Shown here: one piece after another, positions 1-9,527 of the stretch
Layout of the letters: each line of letters begins with the position of its first letter
How positions within the stretch are numbered: the first letter of the stretch is position 1
Assembly: GCF_900090195.1 (NCBI RefSeq)
Contig: NZ_LT607803.1
Coordinates: 1,426,001 to 1,490,000, forward strand
Source of the DNA: Variovorax sp. HW608
GTDB taxonomy: Bacteria; Pseudomonadota; Gammaproteobacteria; Burkholderiales; Burkholderiaceae_C
Length of the DNA: 64,000 nt
Direction of reading: 5' to 3'
Notes under the pieces: generated by a model
Told to the model about the DNA's origin: nothing
What the model saw: only the letters and a program-made list of their open reading frames with translations
The model's database searches: none
Made by a program: the position numbers and the translations under genes

Positions 1-2
1 AG

Positions 3-710
3 ATCGGCGAGCTGCCTTCGTGCGACACGCTGGTGGACGCTGCCGACCTCCGCGCCGAAAGCTTCGCGGTGCCCGCCGGAACCGATGCGGAGAAGGCGGC
101 GGCCATCGCGATGCTGGAGCGCCTGGCAGTCGTTCGCGCTGCCAAGGAAAAACGCTGCGTCTTCCGCTTTCACCTGGAGCCGCAGGGCATCGAAGGCGCC
201 ACGTCGATCGAGCGTATTCGTTTCGGGAGGCCGCACGGCTTGCCGGCGGGCCCGGAATCCGTCGAGCTCGAATGCGGCCTGGTGTTCTCCAGCATCGGAC
301 GCCGGTCGTGCTCGATCGCGGGTGTTCCCTACGACGCGGGCCGCGGCACGCATGCGAATCTCAACGGCCGCGTCATCGACGGCGGAAGGCTCGTGAGCGG
401 CCTCTATGTGTGCGGCTGGAGCAAGCGCGGGCCCCAGGGCACCATCGGCACCAACCGCGCCTGCAGCTACGAAACCGCCGAGGCGGTGCTGGCCGACCTG
501 CCGGCCCTCGCGCATCGCACGCCGGCGGTTGAACACCCCCTGCGCGGCGCCAGGCCCGCGCAGTACGTCGGGAAGTACCTCGACTTCCAGGACTGGGCGC
601 GCATCGACGCTGCCGAGGTGGCGCGCGGTGCCGCGCTCGGCAAGCCGAGGGAGAAGTTCGTCTCGCTCGAGCATCTGTATGCGGCGGCGCGCGAGGAGCT
701 TCCATGCTGA
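3..710 (+). CDS. Ferredoxin-NADP+ reductase, adrenodoxin-reductase type (5' partial)
   Basis: The frame is open from base 3, so the amino terminus and the FAD-binding half lie outside the window; about 235 C-terminal residues are visible. The stretch GWSKRGPQGTIGTNR followed by a region rich in ETAEAVLADL is the hallmark NADP/FAD segment of FprA/adrenodoxin-reductase-like ferredoxin reductases, which move electrons between NADPH and ferredoxins. The stop codon overlaps the start of the following moaA gene by 7 bases, so the two are probably co-translated; a reductase feeding a radical-SAM enzyme would make sense, but that is inference. The family call is strong, the partner ferredoxin unknown. 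Confidence 0.82.
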   Translation: MGELPSCDTLVDAADLRAESFAVPAGTDAEKAAAIAMLERLAVVRAAKEKRCVFRFHLEPQGIEGATSIERIRFGRPHGLPAGPESVELECGLVFSSIGRRSCSIAGVPYDAGRGTHANLNGRVIDGGRLVSGLYVCGWSKRGPQGTIGTNRACSYETAEAVLADLPALAHRTPAVEHPLRGARPAQYVGKYLDFQDWARIDAAEVARGAALGKPREKFVSLEHLYAAAREELPC

Positions 711-1741
711 TGGACCTGCGCCGAACTGCACCGGTGGTATCGGTGGCGCCGCTGGTCGACAGCTTCGAGCGGCAGATCAGCTACCTGCGCCTGTCGGTGA
801 CCGACCGCTGCAACCTGCGCTGCGTCTACTGCATGTCGGAGAACATGCAGTTTCATTCCCGCCCGGACCTGCTCACGATCGAGGAGCTCGACCGCCTCGC
901 ACGCCTCTTCATTGCGCGTGGGGTGAAGAAGCTGCGCATCACCGGCGGCGAGCCGCTGGTGCGCAAGGGTGTCATCGAGCTGTTCCGGTCACTGTCCGGC
1001 TGCTTGAAAGATGGCTCCCTGCGCGAGTTGACCTTGACGACCAACGGCCTGCGGCTCGCGCACTTCGCGCAGGACCTCGCGGCGGCAGGCGTGCGGCGGG
1101 TGAACGTTTCGCTGGACACGCTCGATCCGCAGCGCTTCGCGCAGATCACGCGCGGCGGCGCGCTGGACAAGGTGCTGGAAGGCATCGCAGCGGCGCAGGA
1201 CGCAGGCATGGCCGTGAAGCTCAACGCCGTGGCCTTGCGCGGCGTCACCGACCTGGAGATCCATGAGCTGATCGGGTTCGCGCACGGCCGCGGCATGACC
1301 CTGACCCTGATCGAAACCATGCCCCTGGGCGAGACCGGCTTCGACCGCACGGAACAGTTCCTGGGCCTGGACGCGCTGCGCCGCGAGATCGGCAGGCGCT
1401 GGACCCTCTCTGACGTGGCGGACCGCAGCGGCGGCCCCGCGCGCTACGCCAGGGTCGAGCAGACCGGTGGCCTGCTCGGTTTCATCACGCCGCTCACCCA
1501 GCACTTCTGCGGCGACTGCAATCGCGTGCGGGTGACGGCCGCCGGCATGCTCTATACCTGCCTCGGACACGAAGACGGCGTCGATCTCCGGGAACCGATG
1601 CGCACCGGGGCGAGCGATGCGCGGCTGCACCAGGCCATCGGCGGCGCCATCGCGCACAAGCCCGAAGGCCACGACTTCTCGCTTCAGGGACGCGTCATGC
1701 CGGTCAAGCTGGTCCGCCACATGTCCGCGACTGGCGGGTAG
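704..1741 (+). CDS. moaA: GTP 3',8-cyclase MoaA (molybdenum cofactor biosynthesis)
   Basis: Radical-SAM enzyme that, with MoaC, turns GTP into cyclic pyranopterin monophosphate, the first step of molybdopterin synthesis. The 345-residue protein has the N-terminal SAM cluster motif C36-NLR-C40-VY-C43, the GGEPL segment, the C-terminal second cluster motif FCGDC...TC (CxxC-13-C), and the conserved C-terminal Gly-Gly that enters the active site. Length is normal for the family. A second in-frame ATG at 710 is an alternative start. The gene overlaps the upstream ferredoxin reductase; no other moa/moe genes are in the window, so it is a detached copy of the pathway. Confidence 0.95.
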   Translation: MLMDLRRTAPVVSVAPLVDSFERQISYLRLSVTDRCNLRCVYCMSENMQFHSRPDLLTIEELDRLARLFIARGVKKLRITGGEPLVRKGVIELFRSLSGCLKDGSLRELTLTTNGLRLAHFAQDLAAAGVRRVNVSLDTLDPQRFAQITRGGALDKVLEGIAAAQDAGMAVKLNAVALRGVTDLEIHELIGFAHGRGMTLTLIETMPLGETGFDRTEQFLGLDALRREIGRRWTLSDVADRSGGPARYARVEQTGGLLGFITPLTQHFCGDCNRVRVTAAGMLYTCLGHEDGVDLREPMRTGASDARLHQAIGGAIAHKPEGHDFSLQGRVMPVKLVRHMSATGG

Positions 1742-1857
1742 TCATGGCTTCGTCCTCGCTTGCCTTGCGCCTGCCCCAATGCGCGAGACATCCTGCGCAA
1801 GCTGAGCCTCAGCTCGCGCATGCAGCAGGCTGTGGTGTACGCGGTTGGACGGTTGCG

Positions 1858-2481
1858 ATGGGCACGACCCGACCACCACACGCGCACGAAGCGCTTGCCG
1901 CGCTCGCCTCGCGCCACTCGATCGGTGCCAGGATGCTCGCGTCGCCCGCGCCCAGCGACGCGCAATGGGCCGAGGCCGCCCGCATCGCCGCTCGCGCCCC
2001 CGACCACGGCCACCTGCGGCCCTTCCGGTTTGTGATCGTCGGTGATGAGCATCGCGCGCGGCTCAGCGAACTCTTCGCGCAAGACGCACTGCGCCGCGGC
2101 CAGTCGCCCGCAGACGTCGAGCGTGCCCGACAGCGCGCCTACAACGGACCGGGCCTCGCGGCACTGATCGGCCGCTTCCGCGAAGGCGTCGACGACGTGC
2201 CGGTGCAGGAGCAATGGATGTGCTGCGGGGCGGCGTTGATGAACTTTCTCAACGCGCTGCACCTGGTGGGATTTGGTGCAAAGGCCGTCAGTGGGCCTTC
2301 AGTGCGCGATGCGGCAATCCGGGCAGCGTTCTGCGCGGAGGGCGAGACACTGCTGACTTGGGTGATTGCGGGGACAACGGGGCAGGTGCCGAGGGCCAAA
2401 CGGGGAGACGAGGGCGACGTACGCATTGAGAGTTGGGTGCCACCCCACGGTTGCCTCGGCACCCGCGCGTTCGATCGCTGA
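1858..2481 (+). CDS. YdjA-like nitroreductase family protein
   Basis: FMN-dependent oxidoreductase of the nitroreductase fold, closest in pattern to the small YdjA group. The protein shows the early Arg-His-Ser FMN segment (ASRHSIGARM), the RAPDHGHLRPFRFVIV block that is diagnostic of YdjA-type members, a Cys-Cys-Gly-Ala helix and a late LTWVIAGTT strand. The frame is open from an ATG at 1744, but the 38 residues before 1858 are low-complexity and unlike the family, so I start at the ATG at 1858, giving 207 residues. It follows moaA on the same strand with a 116-base gap. Physiological substrate is not evident. Confidence 0.8.
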   Translation: MGTTRPPHAHEALAALASRHSIGARMLASPAPSDAQWAEAARIAARAPDHGHLRPFRFVIVGDEHRARLSELFAQDALRRGQSPADVERARQRAYNGPGLAALIGRFREGVDDVPVQEQWMCCGAALMNFLNALHLVGFGAKAVSGPSVRDAAIRAAFCAEGETLLTWVIAGTTGQVPRAKRGDEGDVRIESWVPPHGCLGTRAFDR

Positions 2482-2895
2482 TCCGGGACGGTTCAGACAT
2501 GACCCATGTCGGTTTCAGGCCACTTCCCCAATGCAGCGCACGCCGCGTTGTTCCTCACGGATGCAGCGAACCTTCTCGTCACGCCAATGGCGGCCCATGC
2601 CGCGAGCGGGCTGCGGTGCAGGCGCGCCGCAAATGGTGCCGAAGCAACCTTGGCACATCGATGAAATTCGCCAACTCAATGACAGCAATGAACTATCTCA
2701 TCGACCATCCAATCCTGATCAACATATCGGGCAGGCTCGCCACAACACGCGGCGGACGTATCGCTCTGCATTTAGCGTGCATGCTGGCCGGCAGCGATCG
2801 GCGGCCTCATTGGCGGGGAATCTGCCGAGAACTGGCAGGTCGCTGACCGTTTGAGGGCCTGTCGGCTGCGGATCTGACAGCGGCGACGACGACGA
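2482..2895. other. Intergenic stretch without a supportable gene
   Basis: This 414-base region lies between two convergent genes. Short open frames exist on the plus strand, but their translations are arginine/histidine-rich, overlap one another in different frames and match no family I recognise. No strong hairpin followed by a T-tract was seen. It may be decayed sequence. Confidence 0.4.
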
Positions 2896-4377
2896 CTACT
2901 GCGGAAGGATGGCGCTCGCGTACGGAGCGAACTGTCGAAGATTTTCGTTTACCTGCAGTTCCCGGCCGACAGCCGGAAACGCTCTCTGAGCACAGTTCTC
3001 GCGATCACATATCTTGCAGCCAGCACCGATCGGCGTAGCTGCATCCGGATTGCTTAAATCGATCCCTGTGGCGTAGACAAGCCGATGAGCGTGTCGTACG
3101 TCACACCCCAAAGCCACCGCAAAAGTGCGCGCAGGTGCACCAAACCCCCCGCGTCGCCGTGAAATGCACCGCGCGATCCAGAGGTAGGTACGGCCATCCG
3201 GCATGCTCGCGAGCTGCGTCAAGATCTTGCCCGGCTGGGCGAAGGCCTCATACACGTTCCACAGCGGACAGGTACCACCGGTGCGCGAGAAGTGGAAGTC
3301 CGTGGCCGATTGGCGCTTCGAGATGTTGCCCGCTCGATCAACCCGCACGAAGAAGAATGGAATGCCCTTCGCGTCGGGTCGCTGCATCGTCGAGAGTCGA
3401 TGACACACGGTCTCGAAGCTGACGCTGAAGTGTTGGCTGAGCAGTTCGATGTCATACCGGAGGGCCTCGGCCTCTGCCAGAAATCTCCGGTAGGGCAACA
3501 ACAGAGCGCCCGCGAAGTAGCTCGCAAAGCCAATGCGGGCCAGCGCACGTGCCTCATCGCTGCCAAAGCTCGCATGGTTCGCAAACGACTCGATCAGGTC
3601 TTCAGCGTCAAGGCGTGCGATCTGGGTTGCGAGTTGAAAGGCCCTTTGCCCGGGCTCGAGGTCGGCCGAGAGGCTCAAGGTGCGATCCGTTGGATTGAAT
3701 CCGCGTACGACATCGGCGTTGTTGCCGAAGCGACGTGTCTTCAGGGTCGCGACTCCGTGCACTGCTGCCAGGTGTCTCTCGAGAAGAGGCACCAAGTCGC
3801 CGCCCACGGCAGTCACGTCGTCCGGGTTTGTCTTGCGCCGCCTGGCCTCGTCGCGACGCAGTTTCTCGAACAGTTCCTCAGCCCGCTCGTCGAGTACTGC
3901 CATGTGGTTGTGGCGTTCATAGAAATAATCCCGCACCTCTTCGAAAGGCTGCAGAGGCGCAGCGAAAAACGAAGGATTGCGATCTCCGTCCAAGCCACCC
4001 GCCAGGAGCGCCAAGCGCTCCTCGGCGCTCCTGCAGCGCTTGTGAAGCCGCGTCAACACCTGGGCAATCGCCGGAAGCTGAGCGACCAACGCTTGAACCT
4101 CCGAGTTCGGTACCAGGTCTTGCCCAGCCGCCTCGGCAACCACTTCGCGCAGTTCGGAGAGGAGCCGCGCCTCCTCGTCTTCCGAGAAGAACTGAAGGTC
4201 GACGCCCATCGTCGATTGCAGCCGCAGCAACACCGGCACCGTGAGGGGCCTCTGGTTGTTCTCAAGCTGATTCAAGTAGCTTGGCGACAGCTTGAGGGCC
4301 TGCGCCAGTGCGGCCTGCGTGATCCCGCGCTGTTCGCGCAGGGTCTTCAGTCTCACGCCCATGTAGGTCTTGTGCAT
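2896..4377 (-). CDS. XRE-family short-chain fatty acyl regulator (ScfR/RamB/PccR-like), likely prp operon regulator
   Basis: 493-residue regulator with an N-terminal Cro/C1 helix-turn-helix (about residues 8-62, QAALAQALKLSPSYLNQLEN), a central ImmA/IrrE-like domain and a C-terminal cysteine-containing domain (GGTCPLW; GCKICDRENCAQRAFP). This architecture belongs to the family of actinobacterial RamB and PrpR and Rhodobacter PccR, which sense acyl-CoA and control propionate or acetate metabolism; mycobacterial PrpR was reported to bind CoA and an Fe-S cluster. It is transcribed divergently from prpC, and operator-like TTCGCAA/TTGCAAA repeats fill the gap, one of them directly ahead of its own start, which suggests autoregulation. 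Most betaproteobacterial prp operons use other regulator types at this place. Confidence 0.88.
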   Translation of the reverse strand: MHKTYMGVRLKTLREQRGITQAALAQALKLSPSYLNQLENNQRPLTVPVLLRLQSTMGVDLQFFSEDEEARLLSELREVVAEAAGQDLVPNSEVQALVAQLPAIAQVLTRLHKRCRSAEERLALLAGGLDGDRNPSFFAAPLQPFEEVRDYFYERHNHMAVLDERAEELFEKLRRDEARRRKTNPDDVTAVGGDLVPLLERHLAAVHGVATLKTRRFGNNADVVRGFNPTDRTLSLSADLEPGQRAFQLATQIARLDAEDLIESFANHASFGSDEARALARIGFASYFAGALLLPYRRFLAEAEALRYDIELLSQHFSVSFETVCHRLSTMQRPDAKGIPFFFVRVDRAGNISKRQSATDFHFSRTGGTCPLWNVYEAFAQPGKILTQLASMPDGRTYLWIARCISRRRGGFGAPARTFAVALGCDVRHAHRLVYATGIDLSNPDAATPIGAGCKICDRENCAQRAFPAVGRELQVNENLRQFAPYASAILPQ

Positions 4378-4382
4378 CGGTA

Positions 4383-4478
4383 CTTCGCAAACATTGCAAA
4401 TTGATGGCTAGGGCTTCGCAAACATTCGCCACTTCAGCCCTAGGCAAGGAGATTGTCCATTGCGAAGATTGCAAACAC
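4383..4478. promoter_or_regulatory. Divergent prp control region with three TTCGCAA-N2-3-TTGCAAA-type operators
   Basis: Three related bipartite sites are visible: TTCGCAA-ACA-TTGCAAA at about 4384-4400, TTCGCAA-ACA-TTCGCCA at about 4415-4431 and TTGCGAA-GA-TTGCAAA at about 4460-4475. They sit between the divergent XRE regulator and prpC. RamB, PrpR and PccR are known to recognise TTTGCAAA-like half sites, so these are the probable binding sites of the neighbouring regulator. The third site overlaps a TTG that would otherwise extend prpC, which argues for the downstream ATG at 4511 as the prpC start. Confidence 0.7.
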
Positions 4479-4510
4479 AACCTGGCACCTTATCGAAAGT
4501 GAACCTCGCG

Positions 4511-5668
4511 ATGACGACACAAGCCACCGCTGCATCCTTCAAGCCGAAAAAATCGGTTGCCCTTTCAGGCGTCACCGCCGGCAACACCGCGCTATGCACC
4601 GTCGGCCGCACAGGCAACGACCTGCACTACCGCGGCTACGACATCCTGGATATCGCCGAAGTGTGCGAGTTTGAGGAGATCGCACACCTGCTGGTGCACG
4701 GCAAGCTGCCCACGCGCGCCGAACTCAGGGCCTACAAGACGAAGTTGCGCGCCATGCGCGGCCTGCCCGCGAGCGTGAAGGAAGCGCTGGAGCGACTGCC
4801 CGCCGGCGCGCACCCGATGGACGTGATGCGCACCGGCGTCTCGGCGCTGGGTTGCATCCTGCCCGAGAAGGATGACCACAACCTGCCTGGCGCGCGCGAC
4901 ATTGCCGATCGGCTGATGGCCTCGCTCGGATCGATGCTGCTCTACTGGTATCACTGGAGCACACAGGGCAAGCGGATCGACGTGGAGACGGACGACGACT
5001 CCATCGGCGGGCATTTCCTCCACTTGCTGCATGGCGAGAAGCCCTCCGATGCCTGGGTGCGTGCGATGCACACCTCCTTGAACCTGTACGCGGAGCATGA
5101 GTTCAACGCCTCCACTTTCACGGCACGCGTGATCGCGGGGACCGGCAGCGACATGTACTCGGCCATCGCCGGCGCGATCGGCGCGTTGCGCGGGCCAAAG
5201 CACGGCGGCGCGAACGAGGTGGCCTTCGAGACCCAGAAACGCTACGACACCCCGGATGAGGCCGAGGCCGACATCCGGAGCCGCGTGGAGGCCAAGGAGG
5301 TCGTGATCGGCTTCGGCCATCCGGTCTACACGGTGAGCGATCCGCGCAACGTCGTCATCAAGGGCGTGGCAAAGCGCCTGTCGGTCGAGGCCGGATCCAC
5401 CAAGATGTTCGACATCGCCGAGCGGATTGAATCAGTGATGTGGGAGGCCAAAAAAATGTTCCCCAACCTCGACTGGTTCAGCGCCGTGAGCTACCACATG
5501 ATGGGCGTGCCGACTGCGATGTTCACGCCGCTGTTCGTGATCGCGCGCACCAGCGGCTGGGCCGCGCACGTGATCGAGCAGCGCGTGGACAACAAGATCA
5601 TCCGCCCGAGCGCGAACTACGTCGGGCCCGAGGACCTGAAGTACGTGCCGATCGGCGAGCGCGGGTAA
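4511..5668 (+). CDS. prpC: 2-methylcitrate synthase
   Basis: Condenses propionyl-CoA with oxaloacetate to 2-methylcitrate, the entry to the methylcitrate cycle. The 385-residue protein has the citrate-synthase signature blocks [40 protein letters not shown] and [13 protein letters not shown], and the Asp-containing segment [20 protein letters not shown] with a following Arg-rich [10 protein letters not shown]. The frame opens at a TTG at 4460, but that lies inside a predicted operator; the ATG at 4511 gives the usual length. First gene of prpC-acnD-prpF-prpB-like, 6 bases ahead of acnD. Confidence 0.95.
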   Translation: MTTQATAASFKPKKSVALSGVTAGNTALCTVGRTGNDLHYRGYDILDIAEVCEFEEIAHLLVHGKLPTRAELRAYKTKLRAMRGLPASVKEALERLPAGAHPMDVMRTGVSALGCILPEKDDHNLPGARDIADRLMASLGSMLLYWYHWSTQGKRIDVETDDDSIGGHFLHLLHGEKPSDAWVRAMHTSLNLYAEHEFNASTFTARVIAGTGSDMYSAIAGAIGALRGPKHGGANEVAFETQKRYDTPDEAEADIRSRVEAKEVVIGFGHPVYTVSDPRNVVIKGVAKRLSVEAGSTKMFDIAERIESVMWEAKKMFPNLDWFSAVSYHMMGVPTAMFTPLFVIARTSGWAAHVIEQRVDNKIIRPSANYVGPEDLKYVPIGERG

Positions 5669-5674
5669 GAATCC

Positions 5675-8305
5675 ATGAATACGAAATACAGAAAGCGGTT
5701 GCAGGGCACGACCCTGGAGTTCTTCGACGCAAAAGCCGCGGTGGACGCCATTCGACCCGGGGCCTGGAACACCCTGCCCTACACCGCGCGCGTGCATGCC
5801 GAAAACCTGGTGCGCCGCTGCGAACCCGCGATCCTCGACGAATGCCTTACGCAGATCATTGAACGTCGCCGCGACCGCGACTTTCCGTGGTTTCCCGTCC
5901 GCGTGGTTTGCCACGACATCCTGGGCCAGACGGCTCTGGTCGACCTGGCGGGCTTACGCGATGCGATCGCGGCCGAGGGCGGCGATCCGGCGCAGGTGAA
6001 TCCGGTGGTGCCGGTGCAGCTCATCGTGGACCACTCGCTGGCCGTGGAGTGCGGCGGCTTCGACCCCGACGCCTTCGCCAAGAACCGCGCGATCGAGGAC
6101 CGTCGAAACGAAGACCGCTTCCACTTCATCGAATGGACGAAGCGGGCCTTCGCCAACGTCGACGTGATCCCCGCAGGCAACGGGATCATGCATCAGATCA
6201 ACCTGGAGAAGATGTCGCCGGTGGTCTACGTACAGGACGGCGTGGCCTTCCCCGACACCTGCGTGGGCACCGACAGCCACACGCCGCATGTCGATGCGCT
6301 GGGCGTGATCGCCGTGGGTGTAGGTGGACTGGAGGCGGAGAACGTCATGCTGGGCCGCGCGTCGTGGATGCGCCTGCCCGACATCGTGGGCGTGGAGCTG
6401 ACCGGACAGCGCCAGCCGGGTATCACCGCCACCGACATCGTGCTCGCGCTCACCGAGTTCCTGCGCAATGAAAAGGTTGTCGGCGCCTACCTGGAGTTCT
6501 TCGGCGAGGGCGCGCGCGGCCTGACCATCGGGGACCGCGCCACCATCTCCAACATGTGCCCGGAGTACGGTGCGACTGCTGCTCTCTTCTACATCGACCA
6601 GCAAACGATCGACTACCTGAAGCTCACCGGCCGTGACGACGAGCAGGTGAAGCTCGTCGAGCACTACGCGAAGACGGCCGGCTTCTGGGCCAGCGAGCTG
6701 GAGAGCGCGCAGTACGAGCGCGTGCTGAAGTTCGACCTGTCCGCCGTCGTGCGAAACATGGCCGGGCCCTCGAATCCGCACCGACGGCTGCCGACCTCCG
6801 CGCTGCAGGCGCGCGGCATCGCGATCGATCTCGACAAGGCCCGTGCCGAAGAAGCACAGGGCCTGATGCCCGATGGCGCCGTGATCATCGCGGCCATCAC
6901 GAGTTGCACCAACACCAGCAATCCGCGCAACGTGATCGCGGCGGCGCTGCTGGCGCGCAATGCGAATGCGCGAGGCCTCACGCGCAAGCCCTGGGTCAAG
7001 ACATCGCTCGCGCCCGGTTCGAAGGCGGTGGAGCTTTATCTCAAGGAAGCGGATCTGCTCGGCGACCTGGAGCAGCTGGGTTTCGGCATCGTCGCCTTTG
7101 CGTGCACCACCTGCAATGGCATGAGCGGCGCGCTGGATCCGAAGATCCAGCAGGAGATCATCGATCGCGACCTCTACGCCACGGCCGTGCTCTCGGGCAA
7201 TCGCAACTTCGACGGGCGCATCCATCCCTATGCCAAGCAGGCCTTCCTGGCCTCACCGCCGCTGGTGGTGGCCTATGCGATCGCCGGCACCATCCGCTTC
7301 GACATCGAGCGGGATGTGCTGGGCATCGATGCGCAAGGCAAGCAGGTGCGGCTCAAGGACATCTGGCCGAGCGACGAGGAGATCGACGCGATCGTCGCCG
7401 CCAGCGTCAAGCCCGATCACTTCCGCCAGGTCTACGAGCCGATGTTCGCGATCCGGGCGGATGACGGTGGACGGGCAAGTCCGCAATACGACTGGCGGCC
7501 GCAATCGACCTACATCCGCCGCCCGCCCTACTGGGACACGGATGGCGTGGGCGCGCTCGCGGCCAACCCGCGCACGCTCAAGGGCATGCGACCGCTGGCG
7601 CTTCTGCCGGACAACATCACGACCGACCACCTCTCACCGTCCAACGCCATCCTGATGAATTCCGCCGCCGGCGAATACCTGCACCGGATGGGCCTGCCCG
7701 AAGAGGACTTCAACTCGTACGCGACCCACCGCGGCGACCACCTGACCGCGATGCGCGCGACCTTCGCAAACCCGACGCTGAAGAACGAGATGGTGCGCAA
7801 CGCCGACGGCAGCGTGAAGGCGGGCTCGCTGGCCCGTATCGAGCCGGAAGGCAAGGTCGTTCGCATGTGGGAAGCGATCGAGACCTATCTCGTTCGCCGG
7901 CAGCCGCTCATCGTGATCGCGGGCGCGGACTACGGCCAGGGATCGAGCCGCGACTGGGCAGCCAAGGGTGTGCGCCTGGCCGGCGTGGAAACGGTGGTGG
8001 CCGAGGGCTTCGAGCGCATCCACCGCACCAACCTCATCGGCATGGGTGTGCTGCCGCTGGAATTCAAGCCGGGCACGAACCGCCTGACGCTCCGGCTCGA
8101 CGGCACAGAGACCTACGACGTCATCGGCAAGCGCACGCCGCGCGCGAGTCTGGCCCTTGTCATCCATCGCAAGAGCGGCGAGACGCTGCATGTGCCCGTG
8201 ACCTGCCGTCTCGACACGGCCGAGGAAGTCTCGATCTACGAGGCCGGCGGCGTGCTGCAGCGCTTTGCGCAGGACTTCCTGGCCGGACAGGAGTGCGTCG
8301 CGTGA
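5675..8305 (+). CDS. acnD: Fe/S-dependent 2-methylisocitrate dehydratase AcnD
   Basis: Aconitase-like enzyme that dehydrates 2-methylcitrate to 2-methyl-trans-aconitate in organisms using AcnD/PrpF in place of PrpD. The 876-residue protein carries the [4Fe-4S] ligands in AAITSCTNTSNPRNV and ACTTCNGMSGALDP, the aconitase swivel-domain segment GADYGQGSSRDWAAKG and the AcnD-type start MNTKYRKRLQGTTLEFFDAK. It lies 6 bases after prpC and its stop overlaps the GTG start of prpF by 4 bases, so the three are translationally linked. Confidence 0.96.
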   Translation: MNTKYRKRLQGTTLEFFDAKAAVDAIRPGAWNTLPYTARVHAENLVRRCEPAILDECLTQIIERRRDRDFPWFPVRVVCHDILGQTALVDLAGLRDAIAAEGGDPAQVNPVVPVQLIVDHSLAVECGGFDPDAFAKNRAIEDRRNEDRFHFIEWTKRAFANVDVIPAGNGIMHQINLEKMSPVVYVQDGVAFPDTCVGTDSHTPHVDALGVIAVGVGGLEAENVMLGRASWMRLPDIVGVELTGQRQPGITATDIVLALTEFLRNEKVVGAYLEFFGEGARGLTIGDRATISNMCPEYGATAALFYIDQQTIDYLKLTGRDDEQVKLVEHYAKTAGFWASELESAQYERVLKFDLSAVVRNMAGPSNPHRRLPTSALQARGIAIDLDKARAEEAQGLMPDGAVIIAAITSCTNTSNPRNVIAAALLARNANARGLTRKPWVKTSLAPGSKAVELYLKEADLLGDLEQLGFGIVAFACTTCNGMSGALDPKIQQEIIDRDLYATAVLSGNRNFDGRIHPYAKQAFLASPPLVVAYAIAGTIRFDIERDVLGIDAQGKQVRLKDIWPSDEEIDAIVAASVKPDHFRQVYEPMFAIRADDGGRASPQYDWRPQSTYIRRPPYWDTDGVGALAANPRTLKGMRPLALLPDNITTDHLSPSNAILMNSAAGEYLHRMGLPEEDFNSYATHRGDHLTAMRATFANPTLKNEMVRNADGSVKAGSLARIEPEGKVVRMWEAIETYLVRRQPLIVIAGADYGQGSSRDWAAKGVRLAGVETVVAEGFERIHRTNLIGMGVLPLEFKPGTNRLTLRLDGTETYDVIGKRTPRASLALVIHRKSGETLHVPVTCRLDTAEEVSIYEAGGVLQRFAQDFLAGQECVA

Positions 8306-9513
8306 CCACAATCGGCCCCATGAACGCAGCACCCCAGATCAGAATTCCCGCCACCTACATGCGCGGCGGCACCAGCAAGGGCGTGTTCTTCCGCCTGCAG
8401 GACCTGCCCGACTCGGCTCAGCAACCGGGCCCCGCCCGCGACCGTTTGCTGCAGCGCGTGGTCGGCAGCCCCGATCCCTATGGCAAGCAGATCGACGGCA
8501 TGGGCGGCGCCACCTCGTCGACTTCCAAGGCCGTCATCCTGTCGGCCTCCAGTCGCCCGGACCATGAGGTGGACTACCTGTTCGGCCAGGTGTCCATCGA
8601 CAGCGCCTTCGTCGACTGGTCGGGCAACTGCGGCAACCTGTCGGCGGCGGTCGGACCTTTTGCGATCGGCAACGGCCTGCTGCCGGCCGAGCGCATTCCG
8701 CAGGACGGCATCTGCACCGTTCGCATCTGGCAGGCCAACATCGGCAAGACCATCGTCGCCCATGTGCCGATCACCGGCGGGCAGGTGCAGGAGACGGGCG
8801 ACTTCGAGCTCGATGGCGTGACCTTCCCGGCCGCCGAGGTGCAGCTCGAATTCCTCGATCCGGCGGACGAGGGTGAAGGCGAAGGCGGCACAACCATGTT
8901 CCCGACCGGCCGCTTGGTCGACGAGCTGGAAGTGCCGGGCGTGGGAACGTTCAAGGCCACGCTGATCAATGCCGGCATCCCGACCGTCTTCGTGAATGCG
9001 AGCGACATCGGCTACACGGGCACCGAGCTGCAGGATGCGATCAACGGCGATGCTCAGGCGCTGGCGCGCTTCGAGGCCATCCGTGCGTGGGGCGCCGTGA
9101 AGATGGGCCTGATCAAGGAGATCGGCGAGGCGGCGAAGCGCCAGCACACGCCGAAGGTCGCCTTCGTCGCGCCGCCTGCGGATTACGTGGCCTCCAGCGG
9201 CAAGGCCGTACGGGCGGCGGACGTCGATCTGCTGGTGCGCGCCCTCTCCATGGGCAAGCTGCACCACGCGATGATGGGCACGGCGGCCGTGGCGATCGGC
9301 ACCGCGGCGGCGATTCCCGGCACGCTCGTCAATCTCGCTGCGGGCGGCGGCGAGCGCAACGCCGTGCGCTTCGGCCATCCCTCGGGCACGCTGCGCGTGG
9401 GCGCCGAAGCCATGCGGGCCGATGGGCAGTGGCAAGTGACCAAGGCCGTCATGAGCCGAAGCGCCCGTGTGTTGATGGAAGGCTGGGTGCGCGTGCCCGG
9501 CGACAGTTTCTGA
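8302..9513 (+). CDS. prpF: 2-methylaconitate cis-trans isomerase PrpF
   Basis: Isomerises 2-methyl-trans-aconitate to the cis form so that aconitase can hydrate it to 2-methylisocitrate. The protein has the PrpF signature IPATYMRGGTSKGVFFRLQDLP near its start, SGNCGNLSAAVGPFAI with the active-site Cys, and a GHPSGTLRVG end block. The start is taken as GTG at 8302, because AGGAG at 8289-8293 is spaced 8 bases from it and it makes a GTGA overlap with acnD; an ATG at 8320 is the alternative but has no ribosome binding site. About 403 residues, as usual for PrpF. Confidence 0.94.
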   Translation: MTTIGPMNAAPQIRIPATYMRGGTSKGVFFRLQDLPDSAQQPGPARDRLLQRVVGSPDPYGKQIDGMGGATSSTSKAVILSASSRPDHEVDYLFGQVSIDSAFVDWSGNCGNLSAAVGPFAIGNGLLPAERIPQDGICTVRIWQANIGKTIVAHVPITGGQVQETGDFELDGVTFPAAEVQLEFLDPADEGEGEGGTTMFPTGRLVDELEVPGVGTFKATLINAGIPTVFVNASDIGYTGTELQDAINGDAQALARFEAIRAWGAVKMGLIKEIGEAAKRQHTPKVAFVAPPADYVASSGKAVRAADVDLLVRALSMGKLHHAMMGTAAVAIGTAAAIPGTLVNLAAGGGERNAVRFGHPSGTLRVGAEAMRADGQWQVTKAVMSRSARVLMEGWVRVPGDSF

Positions 9514-9527
9514 TTGGAAGTTCACGT

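Noticed and set aside
2366..2854. Plus-strand open frames after the nitroreductase gene
   Set aside because: Overlapping frames with arginine-rich, motif-free translations; the first begins inside the nitroreductase gene.
4460..4510. TTG-initiated N-terminal extension of prpC
   Set aside because: Lies inside a predicted operator and has no ribosome binding site; the ATG at 4511 fits family length.
5954..7225. 423-codon minus-strand frame
   Set aside because: Antisense to acnD, no recognisable domain.
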